From Candidatus Coatesiibacteriota bacterium (GTDB lineage Bacteria > Oederibacteriota > CAKKQC01), in contig JAHFSL010000045.1 of assembly GCA_023265785.1 (NCBI GenBank), forward strand, positions 1-10,514: 10,514 nucleotides of DNA, read 5' to 3'. A program made the translations under genes and the position numbers. Under the pieces are notes generated by a model. That model saw nothing but the letters and a program-made list of their open reading frames with translations. It was not told where the DNA came from and made no database searches. Below are positions 1 through 6,107 of the stretch, in pieces. Each line of letters begins with the position of its first letter. The stretch's first letter is position 1.

Positions 1-990
1 CCGGAGCGGGTGGCCGGCGGGAGTCTTGAGGCGCGACAACCCGTCCCGGACGTCCAGGGCCCTCCCGGCCGCGGCCTCGTCATGGTCGGACCGCGGGTGC
101 GGCAGGCCCGCGACCGCCATGTAGGCATCACCGATGGTCTTGATCTTCTCCAGCCCGTGGCGCTCCGCGATGCCGTCCATGAGGGAAAAGAGTTCGTTCA
201 GGAATTCCACGAGCTCACGCGGCGGGATCTTTCCCGACAGTGTGGTGAAGTTGACCACATCCGAGAACAGGACCGTCACATCCGGGTGGCCGTCAGCGAT
301 GGCACGGGGAGAATCCTTGAGCCGGGCCGCGATGGACGGGGGCAGGATGTTCAGGAGGAGGCCTTCCGCCCGATCCCGCTCGTTGACGGCCAGCCGGTGT
401 TCGCGCTCCAGGGCATGGCGCGCCGTGGTCCTCCCGTGGTCCACCTTGAGGAGAATGGAAAACACAATGCCCGTCGGGCACACAAGGTTGAGCACCCAGA
501 ACGCCGCCCGAATGCCGGCGGGCATCGGAACCGCCCAGCCGGACGCCCAGGGCTCCGCGGCGCCCGAGACTGCTGCGAGGGCCACCCAGGCCGCGAACCA
601 GACCACGGCCTGCCGCGGGCCGTCAAACATGAGCGCCCCGGCGGGGGCCAAGAACGCCCAGAGCGCCGTGGCTCCCGAGGCAGTGTACCCGCCCAGCACC
701 CACTGAAGCGCGAACGGGAGAAGAAGACTCATCATCCGTTGGGTCGGGCGGATGAACCAGTCGGACTTCGTTCGTGCCAGGTGGAAGAGTCCGACCACCG
801 ACACACCCTGGTACAGCAGGGGAATCGCCGCGGCCTCCGGACGACCAAGTGCCATGTACGCGGCGATCCATGCCCCCATCAGCATGGAGATGCCCCCAGC
901 TGTTAAGGCAATTGAACTTTTTCGTAAACGTTGGGCATCGTCGTCCACCGGGCGGAGCCCCAGCCCGGCCAGCCACCGGATGACCTTCAT
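1..990 (-). CDS. Membrane-bound class III adenylate cyclase (3' end cut by window edge)
   Basis: The enzyme makes cAMP from ATP at the inner-membrane cytoplasmic face. The 330 visible residues show about six hydrophobic helices (near residues 29-48, 53-72, 86-101, 104-122, 127-144, 160-182). A helical linker (about 183-225, charged, ending in the LLLNILPPSIA transducer-like motif) leads into the catalytic domain. LFSDVVNF supplies the first metal Asp (D244). EKIKTIGDAYM supplies the adenine-selecting Lys (K284) and second metal Asp (D288), so adenylate rather than guanylate cyclase is expected. GLPHPRSDHDEAA resembles the six-helix mycobacterial Rv1625c type. The second purine-specifying residue and the transition-state Asn/Arg lie beyond the edge, so activity cannot be fully judged. 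ATG at 990 overlaps the upstream stop (ATGA) and lacks a clear Shine-Dalgarno. It is the last visible gene of a five-gene operon. Confidence 0.93.
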   Translation of the reverse strand, partial: MKVIRWLAGLGLRPVDDDAQRLRKSSIALTAGGISMLMGAWIAAYMALGRPEAAAIPLLYQGVSVVGLFHLARTKSDWFIRPTQRMMSLLLPFALQWVLGGYTASGATALWAFLAPAGALMFDGPRQAVVWFAAWVALAAVSGAAEPWASGWAVPMPAGIRAAFWVLNLVCPTGIVFSILLKVDHGRTTARHALEREHRLAVNERDRAEGLLLNILPPSIAARLKDSPRAIADGHPDVTVLFSDVVNFTTLSGKIPPRELVEFLNELFSLMDGIAERHGLEKIKTIGDAYMAVAGLPHPRSDHDEAAAGRALDVRDGLSRLKTPAGHPLR

Positions 991-2030
991 CGGAACGAGA
1001 AGCCCATCCCGGCCTGGCCCTGCAGGGCCCGCAGGGTCAGCCGGTCATGCTCCACCCGGTCGCCCTGGCCGGAGTCGTAGGAAAAATGGTTCCACCCCTG
1101 CCGGAACTCGGCGAAAAGGAATCGGCCGCGGTTGAGGCGGACCCGGAAGCCCACGGGCACCTGGACCGACCACCCCACCGTGAGCGTGTCCAGGGGAAGT
1201 TTGTCATGGCCGGCCACAAGGTCGGCGGGCCCGGCGTACTCCGAGGAGACGCTGTTGACCAGCAGAAACAGCCCGATCCCGGCGTACGGCTGGAGCCGGC
1301 GGCCCGGCCAATGCAGGTACCCGTTGCCCCCGTACGCCAGCGACCGCATCATCAGGAACCGCTCGGGCAGGTTGACCCCGCCCAGTTTCGCGGGAACCAG
1401 CGCGCCGGTCGGCCCCGCGATCAGCCCATTCGCGTCGTAATAGACCCTCTGGGCGGCGGTGTGGTGCGCGGCGATCGAAACTTCCATGTCATACCCGGTG
1501 ATGGCGCGCCAGACGCCGAATCGGTATCCCATCGCCGGCACCGATGCCCGCGCCCGCACACCTTCCGTGCCCGCGGTCCATAGCGGGCCCCCGTCCGGTC
1601 CCTTGATCCCACTCCGGGCCGCGAACGTGCTGATGGAGGCGGGGCCCGCCCCGCCGAACAGCAGGCGGTAGGCCTGCGGTTGCCGGGGATCCCCCGGTCC
1701 CTCCCCACCCTCGACGACTCCGCCCCGCGCCTCCTTGAGATCACTGGAAGACAGGAGCCACCCCAGGCTCCCTGCCCCGATGCAAAACCCGGCCCAGGAT
1801 GAGGTCGCACCGGCCGTGCTTCCGCCCGCGACGATCCGGCCGGACGCAATGGCGGTCCCGAGCACGAACCCGTAGGTCAACAGGTAGGATTGGGTGAAGA
1901 TCGTCCCGATGACCTGGTGGCGGAAGGCCTGGTCAGCCGTTTCCGGCAATGGGGCATCCGCACCATTGGGCCACACCACGGCAGGCCGGGCCAGCGTCAG
2001 GGACAGGGCGATCAGCAGGGTCTGTTTCAC
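987..2030 (-). CDS. Secreted membrane/beta-barrel protein, paralogue of the upstream fusion's barrel
   Basis: I do not recognise a named family. The 347-residue product starts at GTG 2030, which overlaps the upstream stop as GTGA. It has an N-terminal signal-like segment (residues 1-25), then two hydrophobic stretches (about 40-62 and 76-95), then alternating aromatic/hydrophobic strands typical of an outer-membrane barrel. From about residue 120 to the end it aligns by eye with the C-terminal half of the upstream gene. Shared landmarks are YYDANG versus FFDAEG, VPAKLGGVNLPERFLMMRS versus VPVKLGRVTLPEGFLNMRS, and RFLFAEFRQGWNHFSYDSG versus KFLFIEFRPVWNWFSYVSG. It lacks the CsgG-like domain of its neighbour and has the two hydrophobic stretches instead. 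Tandem duplication followed by exchange of the N-terminal part is inferred. A role beside the cyclase encoded next is likely but unproven. Confidence 0.85.
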   Translation of the reverse strand: MKQTLLIALSLTLARPAVVWPNGADAPLPETADQAFRHQVIGTIFTQSYLLTYGFVLGTAIASGRIVAGGSTAGATSSWAGFCIGAGSLGWLLSSSDLKEARGGVVEGGEGPGDPRQPQAYRLLFGGAGPASISTFAARSGIKGPDGGPLWTAGTEGVRARASVPAMGYRFGVWRAITGYDMEVSIAAHHTAAQRVYYDANGLIAGPTGALVPAKLGGVNLPERFLMMRSLAYGGNGYLHWPGRRLQPYAGIGLFLLVNSVSSEYAGPADLVAGHDKLPLDTLTVGWSVQVPVGFRVRLNRGRFLFAEFRQGWNHFSYDSGQGDRVEHDRLTLRALQGQAGMGFSFR

Positions 2031-3300
2031 AGGTCGGGCAATCCGAATCCGAATCCGGCGGTGACCTGGACCATATCCAGGCGATAGGTATCCAGTTCCT
2101 TCTGGAACAGGTCGCCCGAAACATAGGAAAACCAGTTCCAGACCGGGCGGAACTCGATGAACAGGAATTTGTTTTTCGGGAGTTCGACCCGGACGACGAC
2201 GGGAACCTCGAAGCCCACCCCGAGGCTGGTCGTGTCCAGCCGCACGCCCTCATTTTCCGTCACGAGGTTGGCAGGGCCGGAGACCGGCGACGTCACCCGG
2301 TTCACGAGCATCGAGACGCCCCAGCCCAGATACGGCCGCACCCGGCGGAACGGCGCAATGGCCATGGCCCCCAGCCCGATCCCGAAGGAGCGCATGTTGA
2401 GGAAGCCCTCGGGGAGGGTGACCCGCCCCAACTTGACCGGCACAAAGACGTCGTACTGGGCGGAATAGCCGACCCTTCGGCGTCGAAGAAGACCTGCTGT
2501 TGCGGCGTCACATGTTCGACGAATGACGCCTCGCAGAACGCCCCCCACCAGCGCCCCTCTACTCCCAGCCTGAGGCCCAGGGGCGGAATCTCCATCCGGG
2601 TGTCCACTTCCGCGGTGTCGGCCGACCAGAGGGGCACGCCTGCGGGGCGCGGCCCGCCCTTGAACATGCTGTTGGCGTGCCAGTGGCGCATGATGCCCTG
2701 GGACGCCCCCCCGGCCAGGCTGGCCCAGATGCGGAGGTCGTCGGGACGGTGGGGCCGCTGGGCAGGCAGGCCCTCAACCGAGGCGGTCCGGCCAGGCTCG
2801 CCACGACCGGAGAGGATCGATGCGAGAGATTCCATCGCCTCATCGGCCCGGTCCAATCGGAACCCCTTCCGAACCGCCGTCGCCTCCACCCGGCCGGATT
2901 CAACGTCCACCAACCGGGTCGTCACATACCACACGGCCTCACTCCCCTCGCCCAGCCGTCCCGCCGTGCCCACGACAATCTTCCGGACATTCAGGAGGCG
3001 ACCCACCCGCACGGCGCACTCGTCCGAAGTACAGCCCGTCATCTGGAACGCCTGCTCCTTGAGGACCTGGTCCATCCGGGACTTTTCAATAACCTGGAAG
3101 GTATCCGCAGCCAGCAGGGCCGATCGCAGGAGATCGGACAGCAGGGTCGCATCGCCCGCCGATGTGTTGGCCGGCTCCAGGTCATAGACCGCGATGGGGA
3201 TCCGGACCATCTCCGGCCGTGATATGGCCGGGAGCAGGCAGGAGGCGAGGGCAACGGTCACCCGTTGGATTCCCCGGGTGAGGTTTCGAGGTGCGTTCAC
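2027..3300 (-). CDS. CsgG-like domain fused to outer-membrane barrel, interrupted by a frameshift
   Basis: The start is GTG 3300, overlapping the previous stop (GTGA). A start at 3351 would intrude 55 bases into that gene. The N-terminus has a hydrophobic segment with LASC at residues 18-21, a possible lipobox. Residues about 33-145 form a CsgG/TolB-N-like domain: IAVYDLEP, SRMDQVLKEQAFQMTGC, ECAVRVGRLLNVRKIVVG, LVDVESGR, with C90 and C95 spaced CX4C. A barrel follows from about residue 188. The starting frame covers the protein through FFDAEG (codon 276, bases 2475-2473) but then stops at 2302. The barrel continues in the -1 frame to 2027. The break lies between about 2475 and 2443. One extra base, for instance in the GGG run at 2475-2473, restores a 424-residue protein. 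Sequencing error, recent mutation and decay are all possible. Confidence 0.82.
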
Positions 3301-3929
3301 TTGAGGACGATGACCAGGACGAACACCGCGGCGAAGATCGAGCTCCCCCACGCCCAGGCCTTGAACGACCGGTTGCGCGTCGGCGGGAGGTCACCGACCG
3401 GAGACCGGACATCGCCGTCCGCGGGCGTCACCGGGAGGACGGGCACGGCCGCCGGAACCACCGGCTGGCGCATGCGGTCCACCAGCGTGTTGACCAGCCG
3501 TTCGGCCGCCGGCTGGAGATCCGCCGCGGCCTCCAACCGCACGGATTCCGAGGCGAGGATGCGGCCCTCCTGCACCTCGACCACCTGCCCGGTGATGACG
3601 CGGGAACCCTCGAACAGGGCGTAGGTCCCCACGATGATTTGCCGGACATTCAGGAGCCGGCCCAACTGAACCGCGCAGGCCCCCTCCGCACATCCCGTGC
3701 GCTGGAACGCCTGCTCGGCCAGGATCTTGTCCATGTTGTTCTTGTCGGCCACCCGCCAGGCCTGCGCCCGCACCGCGGCCGCACGGACAAAGTCCGCGAC
3801 GACCGCGGCATCGGACGCCGATGCATTGCGGGCCGTAAAGTCCAGCACCGCAAGCGCCGGCCGCTCCGCCGCCAACCCGGGGGCGGCGGCCGCCAGGATC
3901 GCCAGCCATGCCGCCGCCCGGAATCTCAC
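3297..3929 (-). CDS. CsgG-like secreted protein with C-terminal membrane anchor
   Basis: The 210-residue product starts at GTG 3929, overlapping the previous stop as GTGA. A cleavable signal peptide covers about residues 1-21. Residues 24-132 have the alpha/beta pattern of the CsgG / TolB-N-like family: PALAVLDF, ADKNNMDKILAEQAFQRTGC, ACAVQLGRLLNVRQIIVGTY, VVEVQEGRI. C80 and C85 (CX4C) may form a disulfide in the periplasm. A Pro/Val-rich linker (about 155-186) leads to one hydrophobic helix (191-209) ending in a single Lys, so the domain is probably tethered to a membrane by its tail. CsgG itself is the curli secretion channel lipoprotein; this protein is shorter and lacks a lipobox, so an assembly or sensing role is more likely than a secretion pore. 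Its domain closely resembles that of the next gene. Confidence 0.85.
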   Translation of the reverse strand: MRFRAAAWLAILAAAAPGLAAERPALAVLDFTARNASASDAAVVADFVRAAAVRAQAWRVADKNNMDKILAEQAFQRTGCAEGACAVQLGRLLNVRQIIVGTYALFEGSRVITGQVVEVQEGRILASESVRLEAAADLQPAAERLVNTLVDRMRQPVVPAAVPVLPVTPADGDVRSPVGDLPPTRNRSFKAWAWGSSIFAAVFVLVIVLK

Positions 3930-4495
3930 TGGATCCGCTTCGACCGGTGCCAGCCGAGCACCAGTCCCAACCGGAAACCGTTCTCGTTCCGAATCAGCGC
4001 GAGGTTGACCGGGAAGTTCATCCGGCCGGAGGATGCGGTGAATCCGATGGCCGCCGACATACCGACGCCCGGGCCCACGCGATCCTTGCCCACGGCGCCC
4101 GTCGCCGCGTCCGGCTTGCCGGCCCGGGTCACCGCCGTCACATTCGGCCCGAACCCCAGCTCAAAGCCGCCGGCGAGGCGCACCCCCAGCAGGAGGGTCC
4201 CGCTGGGTACCAGCATGCCCGACTCCAGCCCGACCGCCAGCGGCACGAACTCGAACAGGCCCGTGGTCCCACCTTCGGTGTTCAGGTATTCGTACTCGAA
4301 TTGCCATCCCCATGCGGTCAGCACCGGTTCGGCATGATGTTCACGGAGCTTGGATTGGAGTGCTGAGCTGGCGACATAGACGACCCCGAATCGCGGGCCC
4401 GCCGACCGCAGGATCCCCTCGTCCGCGCGGGCCGCGCCCGCCCCGGCCGCCAGCATGAGCCCCGCGATGCCGATCACTGCCTTCCTCATGTCCAT
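3926..4495 (-). CDS. Small outer-membrane beta-barrel-like protein, first gene of the operon
   Basis: The 189-residue product has a clear Sec signal peptide (MDMRKAVIGIAGLMLAAG, cleavage near ARA|DEG at about residue 25). The rest is strand-rich with many Gly and aromatic residues: GPRFGVVYV, AWGWQFEYEYLNTEGG, GLFEFVPLAVGLESGMLVPS, GVRLAGGFELGFGPN, GRMNFPVNLALIRNENGFRLGL. This pattern recalls conserved uncharacterised outer-membrane proteins found in several diderm phyla; I cannot name a family with certainty. The frame is open upstream to 4720, but ATG 4495 is chosen because AAGGAGG lies 8 bases before it and the signal peptide begins there. Its TGA overlaps the next start (GTGA). Confidence 0.87.
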   Translation of the reverse strand: MDMRKAVIGIAGLMLAAGAGAARADEGILRSAGPRFGVVYVASSALQSKLREHHAEPVLTAWGWQFEYEYLNTEGGTTGLFEFVPLAVGLESGMLVPSGTLLLGVRLAGGFELGFGPNVTAVTRAGKPDAATGAVGKDRVGPGVGMSAAIGFTASSGRMNFPVNLALIRNENGFRLGLVLGWHRSKRIQ

Positions 4496-4503
4496 CGTGT
4501 GTT

Positions 4504-4510
4504 CCTCCTT
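4504..4510 (-). promoter_or_regulatory. Strong Shine-Dalgarno of the five-gene operon
   Basis: AAGGAGG lies 8 bases before ATG 4495. It decides the start of the first operon gene. It is the only strong ribosome binding site in the operon, since none of the four downstream starts has a comparable motif in the preceding 15 bases. The downstream genes therefore probably rely on translational coupling. Confidence 0.88.
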
Positions 4511-4557
4511 GGTGCCTGATCTGCGGGCCCCATCGTCCCGGCCTGCTGACTCCCGGT

Positions 4558-4573
4558 TGCAACCCCCGTGCCA
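4558..4573 (-). promoter_or_regulatory. Sigma-54 (RpoN) -24/-12 promoter
   Basis: Reading the minus strand, TGGCACG (4573-4567), GGGG (4566-4563) and TTGCA (4562-4558) match the consensus TGGCACG-N4-TTGC[A/T] at every specified base, with correct GG-to-GC spacing. The -12 C falls at 4559, which predicts transcription starting near 4547 and a leader of about 52 bases carrying AAGGAGG. The element lies in the only sizeable intergenic gap (4496-4740), correctly oriented toward the five-gene operon. A sigma-54 promoter requires an AAA+ enhancer-binding activator; none is encoded in this window. This is a strong motif match, not experimental proof. Confidence 0.78.
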
Positions 4574-4632
4574 CGCCGCCATGCCGGCCGGGAGCGCGGG
4601 GCGGCCGCCGGACTGCGGGAAATCCCGGCAGG

Positions 4633-4648
4633 CAACGGGGCGCCGTTG
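4633..4648. promoter_or_regulatory. Perfect dyad, candidate enhancer-binding-protein site
   Basis: CAACGG, four bases GGCG, then CCGTTG: a perfect 6+6 inverted repeat. It sits about 86-101 bases upstream of the start predicted from the sigma-54 element, within the usual range for activator sites. It also lies about 60-75 bases upstream of the start predicted for the divergent ompA-like gene, so one regulator could act on both. A short GC-rich dyad can occur by chance, hence modest confidence. Confidence 0.4.
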
Positions 4649-4692
4649 TGGAAGCGGGCCGCAGATCGCCCCACGGGGTGACGGCGGAGCCC

Positions 4693-4701
4693 TGCTAAGA
4701 T
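4693..4701 (+). promoter_or_regulatory. Extended -10 promoter for the ompA-like/thiG pair
   Basis: TGC followed by TAAGAT fits the extended -10 form TGn-TAnnnT and stands out in GC-rich sequence. I see no good -35 at 17 bases, which extended -10 promoters tolerate. Transcription would start near 4708, giving a leader of about 33 bases that includes the Shine-Dalgarno at 4729-4735. Confidence 0.4.
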
Positions 4702-4728
4702 ATGCGCTTCTCCCCGGCATTCACCTTC

Positions 4729-4735
4729 AAGGAGG
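4729..4735 (+). promoter_or_regulatory. Shine-Dalgarno of the ompA-like gene
   Basis: AAGGAGG lies five bases before ATG 4741. It fixes that start over the in-frame ATG at 4702, which would place extra residues ahead of a complete signal peptide. Confidence 0.85.
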
Positions 4736-4740
4736 CTCCG

Positions 4741-5274
4741 ATGAAGACAATCCTGTGTGCACTGCTCGTGCTGGCGCTCGCGCCGGCGGCCCGGGCCATT
4801 GACCTGGGCAAGCTCAAGGACAAGGCCAAGACCGCCCAAAATACGCAGGTCGGGCAGGCCGTCTCGGACAAGGCGTCCGCCGAGGCCGACAAGAAGGTCG
4901 AGGAGGAGTTCACCCGCAAGCTCAAGAATGTCCAGAACGAGAAAGGGCCCATCCTCTTCGTGAAGGGCAAGGCGGATGTGGACCCGGCCTGCGACAAGAC
5001 CATGCAGACCATCGCGGACCTCATTGCCTCGGTGCCCGGCTACCGCGTGCGCGTGGACGGTCACACCGACAACAAGGGCAAGAAGGCGTCCAACCAGAAG
5101 CTCTCCGACCAGCGCGCCGCCGCCGTGGTCCGGTACCTCGCCGAAAAGAAGTCCGTGGACAAGAACCGGCTCGCGGCCAAGGGCTTCGGCGACACCCAGC
5201 CGATCGCGGACAACAAGACCGAGGAAGGCCGGGCCAAGAACCGCCGGGTGGACTTTACCGTCACCAAGATGTGA
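4741..5274 (+). CDS. OmpA-family periplasmic peptidoglycan-binding protein
   Basis: The 177-residue product has a Sec signal peptide (1-19, cleaved near ARA|IDL) with no lipobox cysteine. A Lys/Glu/Ala-rich, probably helical segment (about 22-65) is followed by an OmpA C-terminal domain (about 70-177). Landmarks are VDGHTDNKG with the diaminopimelate-contacting Asp (D110), KLSDQRAAAVVRYL with the partner Arg (R125), KGFGDTQPIADN, and the closing GRAKNRRVDFTV. These residues are those used by OmpA and Pal to hold peptidoglycan. There is no N-terminal barrel and no lipid anchor, so it is likely a soluble periplasmic or helix-tethered cell-wall binder. It diverges from the envelope operon across a 245-bp control region and precedes thiG by 7 nt, so the two are probably co-transcribed. 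Confidence 0.92.
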   Translation: MKTILCALLVLALAPAARAIDLGKLKDKAKTAQNTQVGQAVSDKASAEADKKVEEEFTRKLKNVQNEKGPILFVKGKADVDPACDKTMQTIADLIASVPGYRVRVDGHTDNKGKKASNQKLSDQRAAAVVRYLAEKKSVDKNRLAAKGFGDTQPIADNKTEEGRAKNRRVDFTVTKM

Positions 5275-5281
5275 ACGGGGC

Positions 5282-6088
5282 ATGAATCCCGCGGCACCCA
5301 CCGCGACGACGCCCGCCGGGGCCTGGAGCCTCGGCGGGCTGTCGTTTTCCTCCCGGCTGGTGCTGGGGACCGGCAAGTACCCCAGCCACGAGGTGATGCG
5401 GGCCTGCCACGAGGCCGCCGGGACCGGGATGGTCACCGTGGCCATCCGCCGGGTGGATCTCACGGGCAAGACCGGGCCGTCCCTGCTGGACTTCGTGGAC
5501 CGCAGCCTCATCCGGCTTCTCCCCAACACCGCCGGCTGTTACACCGCGAAGGATGCAGTCCTCACGGCCGGCCTGGCGCGCGAGGCGCTCGCGACGGAGT
5601 GGATCAAGCTGGAGGTCATCGGGGACGAGAAGACCCTGATGCCGGATGTGGAGGGGACGCTGGAGGCCGCGCGGGAACTCGTCCGGCAGGGGTTCAAGGT
5701 CCTGCCGTACGTCCCCGCTGACGTCGTGGCCTGCCGGCGGCTCGAGGAGATCGGCTGTCCCGCCGTCATGCCGCTGGCGGCCCCGATCGGCTCGGGGCTG
5801 GGCATCCGGGATCCCCACGCGCTCCGGCTGGTGCTGGAGGCCGTGACGGTGCCGGTCATTGTGGATGCCGGGGTCGGGACCGCCTCCGACGCGGCGGTCG
5901 CCATGGAACTGGGGGTCGCTGCCGTCCTCCTCAATACGGCGGTGGCACAGGCGAAGGACCCGGTGGCCATGGCCACGGCGATGAAACTTGCGGTGGAGGC
6001 GGGGCGGCTCGCGTTCCTGGCCGGCCGGATTCCCCGCCGTGCCCATGCCACGGCCTCGAGCCCGCCCGAGGGCGTGCCCGGCGCCTGA
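5282..6088 (+). CDS. thiG: Thiazole synthase ThiG
   Basis: ThiG joins 1-deoxy-D-xylulose 5-phosphate, dehydroglycine and ThiS thiocarboxylate to form the thiazole phosphate of thiamine, in the cytoplasm. The 268-residue product covers the whole TIM barrel: SRLVLGTGKYPS, TVAIRRVDL, LLPNTAGCYTAKDAV, WIKLEVIGD with the Schiff-base Lys (K109), LMPDVEGTLEAA, GFKVLPYVPAD, GCPAVMPLAAPIGSGLGI, VIVDAGVGTASDAAVAMELG, VLLNTAVAQAKDPVAMA. It has about 14 residues more at the N-terminus than typical ThiG and a short tail. ATG 5282 follows the OmpA-like stop by 7 nt with only a weak GGGG ribosome site. No thiS, thiH/thiO, thiF or thiE is visible, so the partners must be elsewhere. Confidence 0.96.
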   Translation: MNPAAPTATTPAGAWSLGGLSFSSRLVLGTGKYPSHEVMRACHEAAGTGMVTVAIRRVDLTGKTGPSLLDFVDRSLIRLLPNTAGCYTAKDAVLTAGLAREALATEWIKLEVIGDEKTLMPDVEGTLEAARELVRQGFKVLPYVPADVVACRRLEEIGCPAVMPLAAPIGSGLGIRDPHALRLVLEAVTVPVIVDAGVGTASDAAVAMELGVAAVLLNTAVAQAKDPVAMATAMKLAVEAGRLAFLAGRIPRRAHATASSPPEGVPGA

Positions 6089-6107
6089 CCGCGCCTAGTT
6101 CGCGGTC
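6087..6107. terminator. Hairpin across convergent stop codons, possible weak terminator
   Basis: GACCGCG (6087-6093), loop CCTAGTT, CGCGGTC (6101-6107) is a perfect 7-bp stem that includes part of the thiG TGA and, in its loop, the TAG of the opposing gene. Only TT follows on the plus strand and no T-tract follows on the minus strand, so intrinsic termination would be weak. Its position between convergent genes 6 nt apart supports a transcription-end role. Confidence 0.4.

Noticed and set aside
10..906. Long plus-strand open frame opposite the adenylate cyclase
   Set aside because: The minus strand reads as a clear cyclase throughout. The plus-frame product is Arg/Pro/His-rich with no domain, typical of antisense frames in GC-rich DNA.
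2443..2475. Programmed -1 ribosomal frameshift in the fusion gene
   Set aside because: No X-XXY-YYZ slippery heptamer is present in the starting frame (GCC GAA GGG TCG), so an indel is the simpler reading.
3300..3351. Extended N-terminus for the CsgG-like/barrel fusion starting at 3351
   Set aside because: It would overlap the previous gene by 55 bases. GTG 3300 gives the same GTGA overlap as the neighbouring junctions and starts just before a signal segment.
3297..3929. Curli secretion (csg) locus
   Set aside because: Only the CsgG-like fold is shared. There is no curlin repeat protein, CsgE, CsgF or CsgB, and the protein lacks the lipobox and full length of CsgG.
4976..5281. Upstream extension of thiG to 4976
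   Set aside because: That part of the frame overlaps the well-supported OmpA-domain gene and is Arg/Pro/Thr-rich without ThiG similarity.
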